From Syntrophaceae bacterium UBA4059 (GTDB taxonomy: Bacteria > Desulfobacterota > Syntrophia > Syntrophales > Smithellaceae), in NCBI GenBank assembly GCA_002382045.1, contig DFZJ01000051.1, forward strand, positions 8,723-30,402: a DNA stretch of 21,680 nt, written 5' to 3'. The notes beneath the pieces are model-generated. The model ran no database searches, was not told the origin of the DNA, and saw only the letters and a program-made list of their open reading frames with translations. Below, piece by piece: positions 8,149 through 15,268 of this stretch. Position 1 is the stretch's first letter; each line of letters begins with the position of its first letter. The position numbers and the translations under genes were made by a program.

Positions 8149-9579
8149 CTATTGTTGGGGTGAAATCAAAACAGGTTGTTCCCAATTCTCAGGTAATTTG
8201 CCGAATTGATCCGTGTCGCCGACAATCAGCGTCAACCGTTTTTTTTCATTCAGATACTTTGCCGCGACTCGTTTCAAATCATTGCGTGTTACCGCATCGA
8301 TTTTTTTTCGATAGGTCATCAGGTAATCATCGGGTAACCGGTCGTATGTCAGCGTCATTTGCTGAACCGCAATTTGACCGGGTTGCTCGAAAGAAAAAAT
8401 AAAACTATTGAGCATTGATTTCTTTGCCCAGTCCAGTTCTTTCTCAGTAATAGAACCCGTTGTGACGTCATGCAGGATGTCATTTATTAAATGAAGGGAC
8501 TGGAAGGTTGATGACGTTTTTGTAAAAGCATAGGTTCCAAAAACACCGTAATGGGTTCGTGCGCGGTAAAAACTGCCGGCGCTGTAGGCTAAACCCTCAT
8601 TATTACGCACGGCGGTAAAGATGCGTGAAGGAAAGCCGCCACTGCCGATAATAAAATCAAGAATCGAGAAGGCGTAATAATCCGGATGAACTTTACTGAC
8701 TGTGAATTCTCCACTGACCACGGTGGATTGAGGAAGTTCTTTGCGCAAAAAGAAAATACCATGACGCGTCTGTTTTGGCGGCGATGGAACGTCAAGAGCA
8801 TGCCGTGAATCATTCCAATGGCCGAAATATTGACGGATTTTATTCACGGCTTCTTTTTTGGAAATATCACCTGAAATGGCAATCATCATATTGGCCGGAT
8901 AAAAATACTCCCGATGAAAAGCCATTAAATCCTTCCGTTGAATATTCTGAAGAGAGGCCGTTGTGAAGTAGCGGCCGCGCGGATCATCAGGATAAAGCAA
9001 CCGATTGAATTCTCGAAAGGCTAGTTTTTGCGGGTTGTCGGTTATCCGTCGCAGCTCTTCTTTTTTCAGTGACAGGGCCAATTGTAATTTTGTTTCCTCA
9101 AATGCCGGTTCTCGGAGGATCTGTGACAGCAGGTCCAGACAGGGATCCAGATCACTTTTGAAAAAAGAAAAATTTACAAAGGCCGAATCGAGCGACATGG
9201 AAATGGAGGGCGAAGCGGCCAGCAAATCAAAACGTTCATCAATTTCGCCGCTGTCCAATTTGGCTGTGCCGCCTGTTCTCATGACATAAGCCGTCAGTTC
9301 CGCCAAGCCTTCTTTGCCGGGCGGATCGTACATCGATCCGGTCCGAACCAAAGCGGAGATGGAAACGACGGGCAATTCTCTATCCTGAAGATAAAAGAGG
9401 ACCATGCCGTTTTTCAGTAGAATCCTCTCGGCTCGCGGCAATTTAAAGTCCAGTCGGGGATATTTTATTTTTCCCGGAGGAATGAACGTTTCAGCAGCAA
9501 ACACCCCTGAAGTCATCAATCCATGCAGCAGGGAAATCAACAGTCCGCTAAGAATGCAGGAATAAATTTTATTTTTCAT
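8149..9579 (-). CDS. M16 family protein lacking HxxEH (non-catalytic partner subunit), secreted
   Basis: This 476-residue protein has a signal peptide (about 1-28, cut near GVFA) and the M16 fold, but where catalytic members have HxxEH it reads ELTAY (94-98), so it cannot bind zinc there. It keeps the other half of the active site: the substrate-binding Arg/Tyr pair R325 and Y332 in FTAVRNNEGLAYSAGS. In M16B systems such as mitochondrial processing peptidase and bacterial two-gene pairs, one subunit carries zinc and the other carries this R/Y pair, and activity needs both. The upstream gene supplies the zinc motif and overlaps this one by 11 nt, which fits equimolar synthesis. GGGGA lies a few nt before the ATG. 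Location is presumably the periplasm. Confidence 0.9.
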   Translation of the reverse strand: MKNKIYSCILSGLLISLLHGLMTSGVFAAETFIPPGKIKYPRLDFKLPRAERILLKNGMVLFYLQDRELPVVSISALVRTGSMYDPPGKEGLAELTAYVMRTGGTAKLDSGEIDERFDLLAASPSISMSLDSAFVNFSFFKSDLDPCLDLLSQILREPAFEETKLQLALSLKKEELRRITDNPQKLAFREFNRLLYPDDPRGRYFTTASLQNIQRKDLMAFHREYFYPANMMIAISGDISKKEAVNKIRQYFGHWNDSRHALDVPSPPKQTRHGIFFLRKELPQSTVVSGEFTVSKVHPDYYAFSILDFIIGSGGFPSRIFTAVRNNEGLAYSAGSFYRARTHYGVFGTYAFTKTSSTFQSLHLINDILHDVTTGSITEKELDWAKKSMLNSFIFSFEQPGQIAVQQMTLTYDRLPDDYLMTYRKKIDAVTRNDLKRVAAKYLNEKKRLTLIVGDTDQFGKLPENWEQPVLISPQQ

Positions 9580-11095
9580 TTGTCCCCGAATTTGTATTGG
9601 CAGTGATCTTTTTGTTCAGCACCGCAATCGTCCGGTTATCAGCCCCCAGATACTTTGATGCCGCTTTTTGAATATCTACAGCCGTCACTTTATCAATCCG
9701 TAAAATGTAATTGGAAAAGTATCGGTAATCGCCCAGCAGTAATTCGTAATATGAAAGCGTGGAAGCCAACTCGGAATTAGAATCCAGACTTCTGATATAA
9801 TCCATCTTCAATTGTTTTTTGGCCTTGTTCAGTTCCAGATCCGACACGGGATGCTGCTTGATGTTTTCCAGTTCCCGCAAAATGGCTGTCTGTAGTTCAT
9901 GATGGGTGTGCGGATATCGCGGGTGTGCCGTAATTACAAACAGATTAGGATATCTAGCAGCCGGTATGCCGTTATGAACGCTGATACTGTCCGCGATTTG
10001 CATTTGCAGCACCAGCCTGGAATACAGACGGCTGGTGCGGCCCTTACTTAAAATGGTTTCCAATACATCGAAGGTGTAATCTTCAGGAGCGGGAGCGGTC
10101 GGTTTATGATAACCGATGATCATCGATGGATTGGCGTCAAACCATATCTCCACTTTTCGTTCTTCGGTTTGCGGAGGTTCAGCCGGAATATCAGGGGATA
10201 GATAATGTCTTTTGGGAATTCGCCCAAAGTAATGATCAATCAGCTTCAGAGTATTTTGAACATCAATGTCTCCGACGGCAGCGATGACCATGTTTTCCGG
10301 TGACAGATATTGATGATGAATATGCCGGATAGCCGCCGGGCTCATGTAAGTTAAGTCCCGGGGTTCTCCTATAATGGGCACGCCATAGGGATGAACGGCA
10401 TAAGCCTTGCGCATAAATGATTCATAAAGTTTACCATCCGGTTTGGTCTCCACGCTCTGTCTTCTTTCTTCCAGAATGACATCGCGTTCCGTGTAGAATT
10501 CACGAAAAACGGGATTAAGCAGCCGGTCAGCTTCAATGCGAGCCCATAGCTCAATTTTATTGGCGGGCAAGCTGACAAAATAGGTGGTGACATCCTGCCC
10601 TGTGGACGCATTCATGTCCAAACCGCCGTTTTCCGTGTAAAGACGGTCTATTTCATTAGGAATGTAATATCGCCTGTGTTCATTCTGCAACTGTTTCAGC
10701 CGAGCGGCAAGCTGTTCAATAAGTTTCTGATCGGCCTTATTTTGTTTCATTCTTTCATTGTCTAACGCCTGGCCGATCTTTTCGATTTGCATCATCAGCT
10801 TCTTTTCAGCTTCATAATTTTTTGTGCCAAGGGTTGTCGTGCCCTTAAACATCATGTGTTCCAGAAAGTGTGCGGCGCCGCTCTGGCCTTTTATTTCATC
10901 GACAGCTCCGGTACGATGTCTTATATAGAGAGAAACCGTCGGGCTGAATTTTCGTTCCAGCATCAAAACGGTCAGACCATTATTCAGCCTGGCTTTAATA
11001 ACTTTCTTTTCGATGTCAAGCGCAGGCACAGGGTCTGCGAAGCAAAGTACGGTCAGCAAGGCCAACAGCAAACAGAATCTATTTCGTGTCAACAT
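9569..11095 (-). CDS. M16 family zinc metallopeptidase (catalytic subunit), secreted
   Basis: The catalytic M16 subunit carries HFLEH (residues 76-80 from the chosen start) in SGAAHFLEHMMFKGT. The distal glutamate is probably E203 in TERDVILEE. Between them is an extra charged, helix-prone segment of roughly 45 residues (about 91-145, rich in Lys, Glu and Gln), which stretches the usual spacing of about 76 residues to about 122. The C-terminal half lacks the R/Y pair that the partner gene has. I start at the ATG at 11095 (508 residues) because it places a good signal peptide (NRFCLLLALLTVLCF, cut near VPA) at the N-terminus. A longer frame to 11158 would put 21 unrelated residues ahead of it. 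This start overlaps the upstream small gene by 17 nt. Predicted to degrade or process peptides in the periplasm. Confidence 0.9.
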   Translation of the reverse strand: MLTRNRFCLLLALLTVLCFADPVPALDIEKKVIKARLNNGLTVLMLERKFSPTVSLYIRHRTGAVDEIKGQSGAAHFLEHMMFKGTTTLGTKNYEAEKKLMMQIEKIGQALDNERMKQNKADQKLIEQLAARLKQLQNEHRRYYIPNEIDRLYTENGGLDMNASTGQDVTTYFVSLPANKIELWARIEADRLLNPVFREFYTERDVILEERRQSVETKPDGKLYESFMRKAYAVHPYGVPIIGEPRDLTYMSPAAIRHIHHQYLSPENMVIAAVGDIDVQNTLKLIDHYFGRIPKRHYLSPDIPAEPPQTEERKVEIWFDANPSMIIGYHKPTAPAPEDYTFDVLETILSKGRTSRLYSRLVLQMQIADSISVHNGIPAARYPNLFVITAHPRYPHTHHELQTAILRELENIKQHPVSDLELNKAKKQLKMDYIRSLDSNSELASTLSYYELLLGDYRYFSNYILRIDKVTAVDIQKAASKYLGADNRTIAVLNKKITANTNSGTNEK

Positions 11096-11312
11096 GATCC
11101 ATCTCATTATTGGATTTTTTTGGAAACAAGCGAAAAAATGCATAAAGGGTGCCTGCAATGCAGAATAAAATGATGAAAGAGGCCGAGAATAAAGTCATCA
11201 CAAATTCCAGAGGATTCGCCATTTTAAATGAATTCAACAGGATATCGATGCCAAAAACTAAAAAAAACAGCGACAGCAAAAGAACAACAATATTTTTAAT
11301 CCGGATTAGCAA
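11079..11312 (-). CDS. Small membrane protein of unknown function with two predicted helices
   Basis: I do not recognise a family. The 77-residue product has two hydrophobic segments, about 7-27 (NIVVLLLSLFFLVFGIDILL) and about 37-62 (EFVMTLFSASFIILF onward). A basic, polar tail follows (FPKKSNNEMDHVDTK), which by the positive-inside rule should be cytoplasmic. The start is uncertain: the frame opens with TTG at 11312, an in-frame stop lies 9 nt upstream of it, and the nearest purine-rich site (GGGGG) is 13 nt away. It begins 19 nt after the radical SAM stop and its end overlaps the M16 start by 17 nt. That placement and the clean membrane profile argue that it is real. It has no Cys/Gly core or leader-like features of a modified-peptide precursor. 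Confidence 0.6.
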   Translation of the reverse strand: MLIRIKNIVVLLLSLFFLVFGIDILLNSFKMANPLEFVMTLFSASFIILFCIAGTLYAFFRLFPKKSNNEMDHVDTK

Positions 11313-11331
11313 TGTAATGAATTAACCCCCG

Positions 11332-12705
11332 TTACTCTTTCGTCAGCATTTTTAGTTTTGCTTTAAGTTTGCTGTAAATCTCATAACTGAAATCATCATT
11401 ACGGCAGCTCAAAAGCGAGTTGTTATGATATAGTGGTTCATGCTGAATGTCAAATGGCGAAGCCAGGAGCGCCGCAGTCCACATTTTTGTTCCGGGAATC
11501 GGAGAATATTCGGCAAGCACAGGCTTGGCGCCGCACTGCCTGACAAAATCAATGCTGTTTGTTACATCCGCTGTCTTTTGACCGGGAATGCCGCATAAGA
11601 GATAGATGCCGATATCGTCCGTTTTATATCCGGCGTTTTTCAGATGAATAACCGCCTTTGACAGTTCTTCATTCTGAACCTTTCCGCCTGTTTCTTTTTG
11701 TAATAGAAAATCAGCGGTTTCAAAACCAAATCGGATGGTCTTAAAACCGGACTCATATAGAAGCTTACTTAATCTCTCATCGATTTGTCTTAAATGAAGC
11801 CCATTGGGGCAGTGAAAACGACAGGAGACGTTACGTCTTTTAATCTCCTCTAACAGTGGAATAATCATTCCTTCGGGGTCAACCAGAAGCGCGTCATCGT
11901 AAAAACTGAAATCCGTCACGCCATAATTCTTTTGCCAGTGCTCAATCTCGTTTGCCACGAGAACAGGGTCGCGACGCAGATATTTCTTGTAAAATAAACG
12001 GGAAGAGCAATAACTGCAACGGTAGGGACAGCCAAGGGATGTGATCATCGGAAGCTGATCGATACGGTTTATGAGATCAAAAGCCGGATAGGGCAGGGCG
12101 TCCAGATCGTCAACATCCGGATCAAAGATGATATCTTCATCGAAATGCTTTTGGAGCAGTTTGAGAATCTGTTTTTCACCCCGCCCGCGAACAACAAAAT
12201 CCGCCCCTGAATGAACCAGAGCATGATCATAGCAAAGAGAGGCATATTTGCCCCCCAGTATAACCGGCACGCCGGGCAGTGTCTCTTTGATGATTTTAAT
12301 GGCGTCAAAAACACCCGGATACCAGTAGGTCATCATGGAGGTGACCAGCACGATGTCCGTGTCCAAATAGCGGCCAAGTTCCGTGCGGAAAATATCGGGA
12401 TCAATTCCATAGCGGCAGTAATTGCGTGGCAGCACTTTAAGACAGTCCGGTTTGTCAATGACCTTTCGGAAGAACTGGCCGTGACCGTAAGCATGGCGTT
12501 TGGGCGGTTTGCCGCTTTTGTGGAGCATGAGCGGATTGTGGGAATCAAGGCAATCGATATAGGAAATCTTGTGGTTATTGGCGCGTAAAAGGCTTCCGAT
12601 GTATAAAAGCCCCAATGGTTTCAACCAGAAATCATACGCCGCAAAATCGTAAATCCAGGGATTGATCAACAGAATATTTTTGCTCATGGATGCGTCTTTT
12701 AGCAT
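11332..12705 (-). CDS. B12-binding-domain-type radical SAM protein
   Basis: A 457-residue radical SAM enzyme of unknown reaction. Residues about 7-190 look like the Rossmann-type cobalamin-binding domain found in this class: an ILLINP start, LGLLYIGSLLRANNH, IVLVTSMMTYWYPG, and VILGGKYASL in place of the usual GGPH motif. No DxHxxG cobalamin histidine is evident. The radical SAM core follows, with C226, C230 and C233 in SLGCPYRCSYCSS to hold the [4Fe-4S] cluster that cleaves S-adenosylmethionine. The C-terminus shows no SPASM cysteines. A second start (ATG at 12687, MSKNILLINPW) is close. A predicted promoter would place the transcript start only about 6 nt before the ATG at 12705, which favours the shorter form, but neither has a clear Shine-Dalgarno. 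It heads the run of genes down to M20. Confidence 0.82.
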   Translation of the reverse strand: MLKDASMSKNILLINPWIYDFAAYDFWLKPLGLLYIGSLLRANNHKISYIDCLDSHNPLMLHKSGKPPKRHAYGHGQFFRKVIDKPDCLKVLPRNYCRYGIDPDIFRTELGRYLDTDIVLVTSMMTYWYPGVFDAIKIIKETLPGVPVILGGKYASLCYDHALVHSGADFVVRGRGEKQILKLLQKHFDEDIIFDPDVDDLDALPYPAFDLINRIDQLPMITSLGCPYRCSYCSSRLFYKKYLRRDPVLVANEIEHWQKNYGVTDFSFYDDALLVDPEGMIIPLLEEIKRRNVSCRFHCPNGLHLRQIDERLSKLLYESGFKTIRFGFETADFLLQKETGGKVQNEELSKAVIHLKNAGYKTDDIGIYLLCGIPGQKTADVTNSIDFVRQCGAKPVLAEYSPIPGTKMWTAALLASPFDIQHEPLYHNNSLLSCRNDDFSYEIYSKLKAKLKMLTKE

Positions 12706-12717
12706 ACATGTCAGCTA

Positions 12718-12746
12718 ATTACAAAATCTATAGTAAAGTCTGACAG
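12718..12746 (-). promoter_or_regulatory. Predicted promoter for the radical SAM / M16 unit
   Basis: On the minus strand, CTGTCA (-35, 12741-12746; four of six matches) and TGTAAT (-10, 12718-12723; five of six) are 17 nt apart. The implied start near 12711 gives a very short leader to the ATG at 12705 and about 24 nt to the one at 12687. Confidence 0.4.
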
Positions 12747-12808
12747 GCACATATAATCATTAGACAATTAGGAAAGATATTCTTTTCCAGTTTTCTTCCA
12801 GAAAGAAC

Positions 12809-12837
12809 TTGAAGACTAAAGCAATTGTTGCTAACAT
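12809..12837 (+). promoter_or_regulatory. Predicted promoter for the dtd-guaB-dnaE unit
   Basis: TTGAAG (-35, 12809-12814) and TAACAT (-10, 12832-12837), each matching the consensus at four of six positions, are 17 nt apart. The implied start lies about 20 nt before the dtd ATG at 12864. A bare TATAAT at 12752-12757 has no usable -35 partner. Confidence 0.35.
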
Positions 12838-12863
12838 GCCGGAACTTTTAAATGGGATTCTTC

Positions 12864-13313
12864 ATGCGTGCAGTTATCCAGAGAGTTGACCAGGCTTGCG
12901 TCAAAATAAATTCTCAATTATTTTCCTCCATTAATCAAGGGGTATTGGTATTGCTGGGGGTGGAAAAAAACGATTCAGAGAAAGATGCGGATTATATTCT
13001 GGAAAAAACGGTTCATTTGCGTGTTTTTGAAGACGAACAGGGAAAAATGAATCTCTCCCTTCTGGATATTGCAGGTGAAATGATGGTGGTTTCGCAATTT
13101 ACGCTATTGGGAGACTGCATCAAGGGACGCAGGCCGTCATTTGTCCGGGCGGAAGATCCGTCCAGAGCTAATCAATTGTATGAATATTTTATTCATCAGG
13201 CTGCTCCCAAAGTAAAAAAACTGTCCACAGGCAAGTTTCAGGAAATGATGCAAATCGACTTAACCAATAATGGTCCCGTAACAATATTACTCGACAGCAG
13301 AAAAATATTTTAA
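12864..13313 (+). CDS. dtd: D-aminoacyl-tRNA deacylase
   Basis: DTD removes D-amino acids (and glycine) mischarged onto tRNA, recycling the tRNA and keeping D-residues out of proteins. The product resembles E. coli Dtd along its length: MRAVIQRV start, GVLVLLGVEKNDSE, GKMNLSLLD, the active-site motif SQFTLLGD with GRRPSF after it, and the C-terminal cross-subunit Gly-cisPro motif in NNGPVTILLD. I start at the ATG at 12864 (149 residues), which aligns with the family N-terminus and has GGGA about 6 nt upstream. A second ATG at 12852 would add four residues. It is divergent from the radical SAM gene, and the next gene follows after 6 nt. Confidence 0.95.
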   Translation: MRAVIQRVDQACVKINSQLFSSINQGVLVLLGVEKNDSEKDADYILEKTVHLRVFEDEQGKMNLSLLDIAGEMMVVSQFTLLGDCIKGRRPSFVRAEDPSRANQLYEYFIHQAAPKVKKLSTGKFQEMMQIDLTNNGPVTILLDSRKIF

Positions 13314-13319
13314 CCGGAT

Positions 13320-13775
13320 ATGGAATCAAGTGATATTAAAATAGATAAAGACGGCGTCTGGTATTACCATGGCGCGCACATGTTCCGCAAAGATATTTTG
13401 TGTATTTTCTTTGATCATTTAAATGTCGACGACTGCGGCAAATATTTTATCAAACTCAACGAAGAAATTTGCTATCTGGATGTTGAAGATACGGCATTTG
13501 TCGTTTCAGCCGTTTTCAAGACACAAGATCCTTCGAGCGATCAGGAACAATTGGAAGTACTTTTAAGTGACGACTGTAGAGAAATACTTGATCCGAACAC
13601 CCTGGCAGTGGGTAGAGACAACATCATGTATTGCAGTGTTAAGCATGGAAAATTTGCAGCCCGCTTTACAAGAAAAAGCTACTACCAACTTGCGGAATTC
13701 ATCGAACAGGACGATACGGATCATACATTTTACCTGTTTTTGAATGGCAAAAAATATATTATTAAGAACGAATAG
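13320..13775 (+). CDS. DUF1285-like protein of unknown function
   Basis: A soluble 151-residue protein without signal peptide or membrane segment. The N-terminal half resembles DUF1285 as I remember that family: DKDGVWYYHGAHMFRKDIL (about 9-27), a strand-rich KYFIKLNEEICYLDVEDTAFVV (about 41-62, shown only as its key VEDTAF core at 55-60), then a second half with LNGKKYIIKNE at the end. DUF1285 members are small proteobacterial proteins whose function is unknown to me. The gene lies 6 nt after dtd and 26 nt before guaB on the same strand, so it is probably cotranscribed. No catalytic motif is visible. The family assignment is from pattern memory and should be treated as probable; that it is a real gene is more certain. 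Confidence 0.7.
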   Translation: MESSDIKIDKDGVWYYHGAHMFRKDILCIFFDHLNVDDCGKYFIKLNEEICYLDVEDTAFVVSAVFKTQDPSSDQEQLEVLLSDDCREILDPNTLAVGRDNIMYCSVKHGKFAARFTRKSYYQLAEFIEQDDTDHTFYLFLNGKKYIIKNE

Positions 13776-13791
13776 TTTAACTCATTGTAAC

Positions 13792-13796
13792 GGAGG
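13792..13796 (+). promoter_or_regulatory. Ribosome binding site of guaB
   Basis: GGAGG lies 5 nt before the guaB ATG at 13802. It is the strongest Shine-Dalgarno in this gene run and suggests high translation. Confidence 0.8.
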
Positions 13797-13801
13797 ATAT
13801 T

Positions 13802-15262
13802 ATGCTGGACGATGTAGTAAAAGAATCTTTAACTTTTGACGATCTGCTGTTAGTTCCCGCGGCATCCGATGTCCTGCCGCGCGATGTCAATACGGCCACC
13901 CTGCTGACCCAAAATATTCCTCTGAATATCCCGATCGTATCAGCCGCGATGGATACGGTGACGGAATCGCGCACAGCCATCTGCATGGCCCAGGAAGGCG
14001 GTATTGGCTTCATCCATCGCAACATGAGCGTTGAACAACAGGCCATTGAAGTGGATCGGGTAAAAAAATCGGAAAGCGGCATGGTTGTCGATCCGATCAC
14101 CATTGAGCCCGAACGGAAAGTCAGTGATGCGCTGGCTTTAATGCACCAATATTCCATATCCGGCGTGCCGGTTGTTAAAAATGAAAAACTCGTCGGTATT
14201 TTAACCAACCGCGATTTGCGTTTTGAGGAAAATCTGAACCAAACGGTGGAAAATGTAATGACCAGGGAAAATCTGGTGACCGTAAAATCAAACATTTCAC
14301 TTGAAGAGTCAAAAAAACTTCTTCACAAGCACCGCATTGAAAAACTCCTGGTTGTAGATGACGAGTATCGTTTGAAGGGCTTGATTACCATTAAGGACAT
14401 TGAAAAAATAAGACGTTATCCGAACGCTTGTAAAGATTCTTTGGGGCGGTTGCGAGTGGGCGCGGCGGTAGGTATTATCGACCGGGAACCGCGCATTGAA
14501 GCGTTGTTGGCGGCGGGAGTCGATGTCATTGCAATTGATACATCCCATGGACATTCGGCGGGCGTCATTGACGCCATTAAAGCAACAAAGGCTAATTTCC
14601 CCAAATGCCAGCTCATTGCGGGAAACGTAGCAACATCCGAAGGCGCCAAGGCGCTCATCGACGCAGGTGTCGATGCGGTTAAAGTAGGTGTTGGCCCCGG
14701 TTCCATTTGCACAACCAGAATTGTTGCCGGTGTGGGTGTTGCCCAAATGTCCGCCATACGCGACGCGTTTAAGGTTGCTTCCAAAAATGGCATTCCGGTG
14801 ATTGCCGATGGTGGAATCAAATATTCCGGTGATATCGTTAAAGCCCTGGGCTGCGGCGCAAATGCTACCATGATTGGCGGTTTATTTGCCGGAACCGAAG
14901 AAAGCCCCGGTGAAACCATTTTATTCCAGGGCCGCAGTTATAAGGTCTATCGCGGCATGGGGTCGCTCGAAGCCATGAAAATGGGAAGTCGGGATCGTTA
15001 CTATCAGGATGACGTTGAAGCCCCGTCAAAAACGGTTCCGGAAGGCATCGAGGGCAGGGTGCCATTCCGTGGATCATTATCCGCCAGTATCGTCCAGCTG
15101 ATCGGCGGGCTGAAAGCAGGCATGGGGTATGTCGGATGCAAAACAATTCCGGAACTGATAGAAAAAGCAAGATTTGTCCGTATTACTTCCGCCGGATTGC
15201 GGGAAAGTCATGTTCATGACGTCATCATCACCAAGGAAGCGCCCAACTACTGGATCGATTAG
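13802..15262 (+). CDS. guaB: Inosine-5'-monophosphate dehydrogenase
   Basis: IMPDH oxidises IMP to XMP with NAD+, the committed step of GTP synthesis, in the cytoplasm. The 486-residue length is standard. Seen in order: the N-terminal LTFDDLLLVPAASDVLPRDV, the barrel strand PIVSAAMDTVTES, two CBS domains (about 95-150 and 155-205) that in this family sense purine nucleotides, the loop GVGPGSICTTRIVAG with catalytic Cys303, the phosphate-binding PVIADGGIKYSGDIVKALG, and the flap near EGRVPFRG (about 418-424). The start is fixed by GGAGG 5 nt upstream. dnaE begins 6 nt after the stop. guaA is not in the window. Confidence 0.97.
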   Translation: MLDDVVKESLTFDDLLLVPAASDVLPRDVNTATLLTQNIPLNIPIVSAAMDTVTESRTAICMAQEGGIGFIHRNMSVEQQAIEVDRVKKSESGMVVDPITIEPERKVSDALALMHQYSISGVPVVKNEKLVGILTNRDLRFEENLNQTVENVMTRENLVTVKSNISLEESKKLLHKHRIEKLLVVDDEYRLKGLITIKDIEKIRRYPNACKDSLGRLRVGAAVGIIDREPRIEALLAAGVDVIAIDTSHGHSAGVIDAIKATKANFPKCQLIAGNVATSEGAKALIDAGVDAVKVGVGPGSICTTRIVAGVGVAQMSAIRDAFKVASKNGIPVIADGGIKYSGDIVKALGCGANATMIGGLFAGTEESPGETILFQGRSYKVYRGMGSLEAMKMGSRDRYYQDDVEAPSKTVPEGIEGRVPFRGSLSASIVQLIGGLKAGMGYVGCKTIPELIEKARFVRITSAGLRESHVHDVIITKEAPNYWID

Positions 15263-15268
15263 CTGAAA

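Noticed and set aside
11079..11312. The 77-residue protein as a RiPP precursor for the adjacent radical SAM enzyme
   Set aside because: It is a plain two-helix membrane protein with a charged tail; no leader/core layout, no repeated Cys, Thr, Ser or Asn core, and its partner enzyme has no SPASM domain.
13777..14295. Open frame of 172 codons on the minus strand opposite guaB
   Set aside because: It is a Ser/Thr-rich shadow of the guaB coding frame without family features; guaB itself is unmistakable.
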